Source of the DNA: Odobenus rosmarus divergens
Lineage: Eukaryota > Chordata > Mammalia > Carnivora > Odobenidae
DNA length: 64,000 bases
Assembly (NCBI RefSeq): GCF_000321225.1
Contig: NW_004450277.1
Span: 288,559 to 352,558, forward strand
Direction: 5' to 3'
The stretch's first letter is position 1; the number at the start of each line of letters is the position of its first letter. Shown in pieces: positions 60,501-64,000 of this stretch. The notes below the pieces were generated by a model. That model saw only the letters and a program-made list of their open reading frames with translations. It did not search any database and was not told the DNA's origin. The translations under genes were made by a program, and so were the position numbers.

Positions 60501-62557
60501 CATCAAGTGGAACTTTACATGGATGCTTGTATTATACTCAGATAAAATGGAAGCTCTTGGGTTGAAGGAAGATTTAGAGCTACTTTCACCCCCTCTTGCC
60601 ATGTTCTTGCCCTAACAGCAGCCCCTAAGTAACTCTGGGCCACAAAGGAATCTGGTTTGAAAACCAGTCCTTTGTTCCAAAGGTTCCCAGTGTTCAGCAT
60701 TTCGAGGACCAGTAAATTCCACTTTCCGAAAACGAGGGGGCACTGATCTAGGGCTGCCAACTCTCTTCCCATCAAATGTGGCAGGCATGGCTGAGCTGCC
60801 CTCTTATTACTTCTAGCCTGCCCCCCACCCCTTCCTTCTTGGTTTTGTTTGAAGGGGTCATGTATTCAGTCCCAGGCAATTCATCAACATGGTAACCCCA
60901 TTTCCTTTTGGCAGATTTCGTATTTCCCTTGCAGCTAAGAGCAGTCCCATGACCTAGTTTAGCCAATAAGACAGAAGTGGTCCTCAGGAAACATTTAGGT
61001 AAGCTTTTGCTTTCCTGTAAAAGGGAAAATGTCATTGGTAGTATCTCATCCCTACGCTTCCTACCAAGACCAGAGGCAGCCTTCTTGGGACCGTGAAGCG
61101 AAGGGCGAGAGACTCACAGAGACTCCTCCCTGCTTCGCACTGTGAGCACTGACACTTTCCCAGTGGCCTCTATCTCCAGACTTCTTTTAGTGTGAAAAAA
61201 ATAAGCCCCCATTTGTTTATGTCCCTGTTAATTAGACTTTCGGTGAAGTTTAGAAAAAAGAAAAAAAGTGAACGTTCATTATCATCCTCAAGCCAAAGAG
61301 GTAGAGAGGAGACAATGTTACGGAAAAAACAAAGTTTGATGGACATCTTGCTGTTGTCTCCGTGTTTCTGATTTTGCCATCCACCAGCAGGCACTTTTCA
61401 CAGAGCCGCCTTGGCCCAGGGACAGGCATCTGGAAATTGTCAATTCTGACCACAGCAGCAGAGCAAATGACCAAAGCACAGCCCATCGTCAGACTTCCAG
61501 TCACTCGATAGGGCAGCTCTTGGTGTTGGACATTTGGATCATTTCCAGTTATTTCCCTATAAACAGTGTTGCAATGAACATCCTCGAAGCTAAATCTTTG
61601 CCCTCATCTTTACTGATTTTCTTAGGGAAAATTCTCAGAAGTGGAATTTCTAGGTTTTAGGCTTTAGTTCATATTGCCCAACTGTCTTGCAGAAAGAAAA
61701 AGCCAAGTTACAACGGTCCCCTCCCCACAGATGTTTCACACAATTTGGACTGATAGTGTGAGTAGCTCCAAGATTCTTCCCAAACAGCGCTTTGGGCCAA
61801 GATGGTTTGAGTTGAGTGGCCCCTGCCCGCTCTCACCAGAAGTCCTCATTTATACACTTGTGCCACCCCCAGCCCTCCCAAGATCAAGGCCACTTGCATA
61901 TTTACAAATGGTCACCGCCCATCTTACAATCCTCCCCTGCCCTCCTCTGTCCCCCTGCCCCCAGAGTGAAGGAATAATGTCGGGGCTCTGGTCAACATCT
62001 GAGCCTGCTGACATCCCAGCCTCATCACCTACATCTCTTTGGCACATCCAGCTATTTCTGTTCTACGACTGTATCCCAAGCTATTGTGCTTCTGTGTTTT
62101 TGTCCATGATTTCATCACCACAAAAGGCCTTCTCTCTCTTCTTAGCTCAACTTGCAAAATTCATCTCAAACATCACTGCCACCAGGAAGCCTCCACCACC
62201 TCCCCACTCTGGCCAAGAGGCTGTGCTTGGACCCCCACCCTCCCCTACGGTGCTTTCTCCTACAATGTCCTGATCACACTCTGTGGCAACCACCATCCAC
62301 CTGTCTTACTCCCCCACCCGACTGTTAGGTCCTCAAAGGGAGAACTGTTCCATGTCCTCCTCCCTGCTCCTCTGAGAAACTCTGCCCACCCTTTGAGCCC
62401 TTGCTCAAAGACCTCCACAATCCCCCCACCCACTCTGGAAAATCCCTGGTGGCCTCAGAACCCCATCAACTCCCTTGGGGTCTGGCTTCTCTGGCCTTGC
62501 CCCTCAGGAGGCAGTTGCCAGAGGGTAAGGCCAAGAACCATGCCCAGACTTTGTCAC
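60501..62557. other. Intergenic; old repeats suspected, no gene
   Basis: The stretch 61520-61700 is like an antisense L1 3' UTR (AGTGTTGCAATGAACATCCT). The stretch 62120-62430 is L2-like (CAAACATCACTGCCACCAGG). The plus frame 62039-62791 (250 codons) runs from this area into an LTR and is not a credible gene. Confidence 0.45.
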
Positions 62558-62940
62558 TGTCTCAGTCTGCTTGGGCTGCTATCACCAAACAAATACCCTA
62601 GTCCAGGGGGCTATAATAGCAAACATTTATTTCTCACAGTTCTGGATGCTGGCAAGTCCAAGGTCAAGGTGCTGGCAGATCAGTATCTGGGGAGGACTCG
62701 CTTCTTGGTTTGCAGATGGCTGCCTTCTTTCTGTGTCCTCACATGGCAGAGACAGGACTCTGTTCTTCTCCTCTTCTGGCCAGAACACTAATCCCATCAT
62801 GGGGGCTTCCCCCTCATGACTTCATCTGAACCTAATTACCACCTCCCCCGCAAAAGCCCCGTTCCTAATACCATCACATTAGGGGGTAGGGCTTCACATA
62901 TGGATTTGGGGCGGGGGACACAAACATTCAGCCCATAACA
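62558..62940 (+). mobile_element. ERVL-MaLR-type solo LTR
   Basis: It starts TGTCTCAGTCTGCTTGGGCT and ends GCCCATAACA, with TTATTTCTCACAGTTCTGG, TGTGTCCTCACATGGCAGAG and TAATACCATCACATTAGGGG between. This is the MLT/MST class of LTR as I know it. No internal viral coding sequence lies beside it. Confidence 0.8.
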
Positions 62941-64000
62941 CCCCTGACAAACTGCAAGTACAGGCGCATTTTTCCCCCCTCAGCCTGATCTCCCCTTTTG
63001 CACAAGGAAGGGATCAGAAAGTTTCTACTGTTCAGCAAACTCTAAGGGAGCATTTATCCTCCCAGCAGTCATTCCCCTTTCTTCTGGCAAACGCCCTGAT
63101 TTTCTTCACTCCAGGAGGGTTGGGCGTGGGGCTCTGGACCTACGCCAAACTGACTTAGGGCCCCAGTGATTGGTTTGGGCATGTGGGCATGTGACCTGAG
63201 AGCCAATTCGAGTGAGTCCCGAAACTGCAGCTGGGATTGCTGGAGACTGTCCCTCCTTTGTGTGGCTCTGGAACACAAAACTACCTAGGTTGCTGGAGAA
63301 GGAGATCCACACGGATGGATCAAGAGAGAGGCCAGAGTCTGATGACATTGTTTGACCTTTGTATCTAGCTTTTCCTAGATTTGATTCTCTCTTCCCTCCC
63401 CTTTCCGTCTCTTTCTCCTCTCTTCTTTATTTCTCTGTCCTTGATTCTCCCCCTCCCTGACCCCCGACCTGCACCAGCTCCTGAGCATCTCGCTCCCCTG
63501 CTGCCCTATTCCACTCGGGTCAGGTCTCTCCCAGGCGGTGCCTGGCCCAGCTGCAACCTTACAACCCAGTAGGGCAGGAATTGGGTCTTCAGGGGGCTGT
63601 GAGGAACAGTCTGCTGAGGGCACATGGAAGGGGTAGAGAGACTGGGTGACTGATAGTGTTCCTTGTCTTCACAGAAAGCTTCTTTATTTGGGGCTCATGG
63701 CACCATTGGCATTGGCATCCTTGTTACCAGCTTAGGAGCTTGCCCTGTGCTGGCTCTGCATGCTCCTCACAGCACCGGGGAGGACCCATCTGCTCATTTT
63801 TGAGCTAGTTCAAGGTCAGTACTAGAAAGTACAGGGAGAATTAAAGGGAATGGTCTGCATTATGGCTTTAACATCTTCTTGCGATGTTGATTGGCAGGAA
63901 GAACAAAAGACATCTATGTTATCACGTGGGTCCATACATCTTCTCACCTAAGCCTGAGATCATCATCTCTTCCTGGGACCATTTCTCCCCTGCCAGGAGC
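62941..64000. other. Intergenic; pyrimidine-rich tract, no gene
   Basis: A C/T-rich tract fills 63385-63465 on the plus strand. No exon or repeat family is recognised in the rest. Confidence 0.45.

Noticed and set aside
62039..62791. Plus-strand open frame of 250 codons, the longest in the window
   Set aside because: Its last third lies in a MaLR-type LTR and its first part in L2-like sequence. There is no domain, no splice context and no similarity that I recognise, so it is most likely a chance frame in GC-rich repeats.
46881..64000. RSPO4 or another coding gene upstream of PSMF1
   Set aside because: No furin-like or thrombospondin-type cysteine pattern and no exon-like frames were found. 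In human the gap to RSPO4 is about 100 kb, so its absence is expected.

Overview
The window is mammalian nuclear DNA, almost certainly from a carnivore and probably a caniform (bear, seal, mustelid or dog relative). The main evidence is at least 14 copies of the carnivore-specific tRNA-derived SINE (SINEC/CAN-SINE). These have a head of the type GCGCCTGGGTGGCTCAG and a tail of AAATAAATAAAATCTT. Two pieces of the young carnivore-type L1 3' end agree with this. There are no operons, prokaryotic genes or CRISPR arrays.

One protein-coding gene can be read in full: PSMF1, the proteasome inhibitor PI31, on the minus strand. Its seven coding exons run from the ATG at 46531 down to the stop at 6128. 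All introns have GT-AG boundaries. The coding exons (129, 153, 83, 186, 54, 159 and 52 bases) sum to 816, which is 271 codons plus the stop, the length of human PI31. The reading frame is intact and the C-terminal HbYX-type tail (Met-Tyr-Leu) is kept.

Layout. Bases 1-6127 are the 3' flank and probable 3' UTR of PSMF1, with MIR, MER5-like and L1 3'-end repeats. Bases 6128-46531 are PSMF1. Intron 4 (18.6 kb) holds a degenerate hAT transposon split by two SINEs, L2 and MIR copies, antisense L1s, a 45-base minisatellite and a palindromic X-box. Intron 3 (11.1 kb) holds a long sense-strand L1 broken by SINEs and by an unusual 442-base insert. Intron 2 holds a 210-base run of N inside an L1. Intron 1 is largely unique near the promoter. 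Bases 46050-46880 are a CpG-rich, TATA-less promoter with SP1-, ETS- and YY1-like sites. Bases 46880-64000 look intergenic: MIR, L2, L1, SINEC, a MaLR-type LTR and a good CTCF-like site, with no recognisable coding gene. In human 20p13 the neighbours are RSPO4 upstream and TMEM74B downstream; I see coding sequence of neither.

I found no wholly new gene system. The most notable signals are an approximately 165-base near-identical direct repeat flanking PSMF1 exons 2-3, a CpG-rich open frame running in-frame into exon 4, the insert in L1 that carries a MIR, the X-box, and the minisatellite whose period is a whole number of codons. Repeat family names were assigned by eye; old copies are approximate in both name and boundary.
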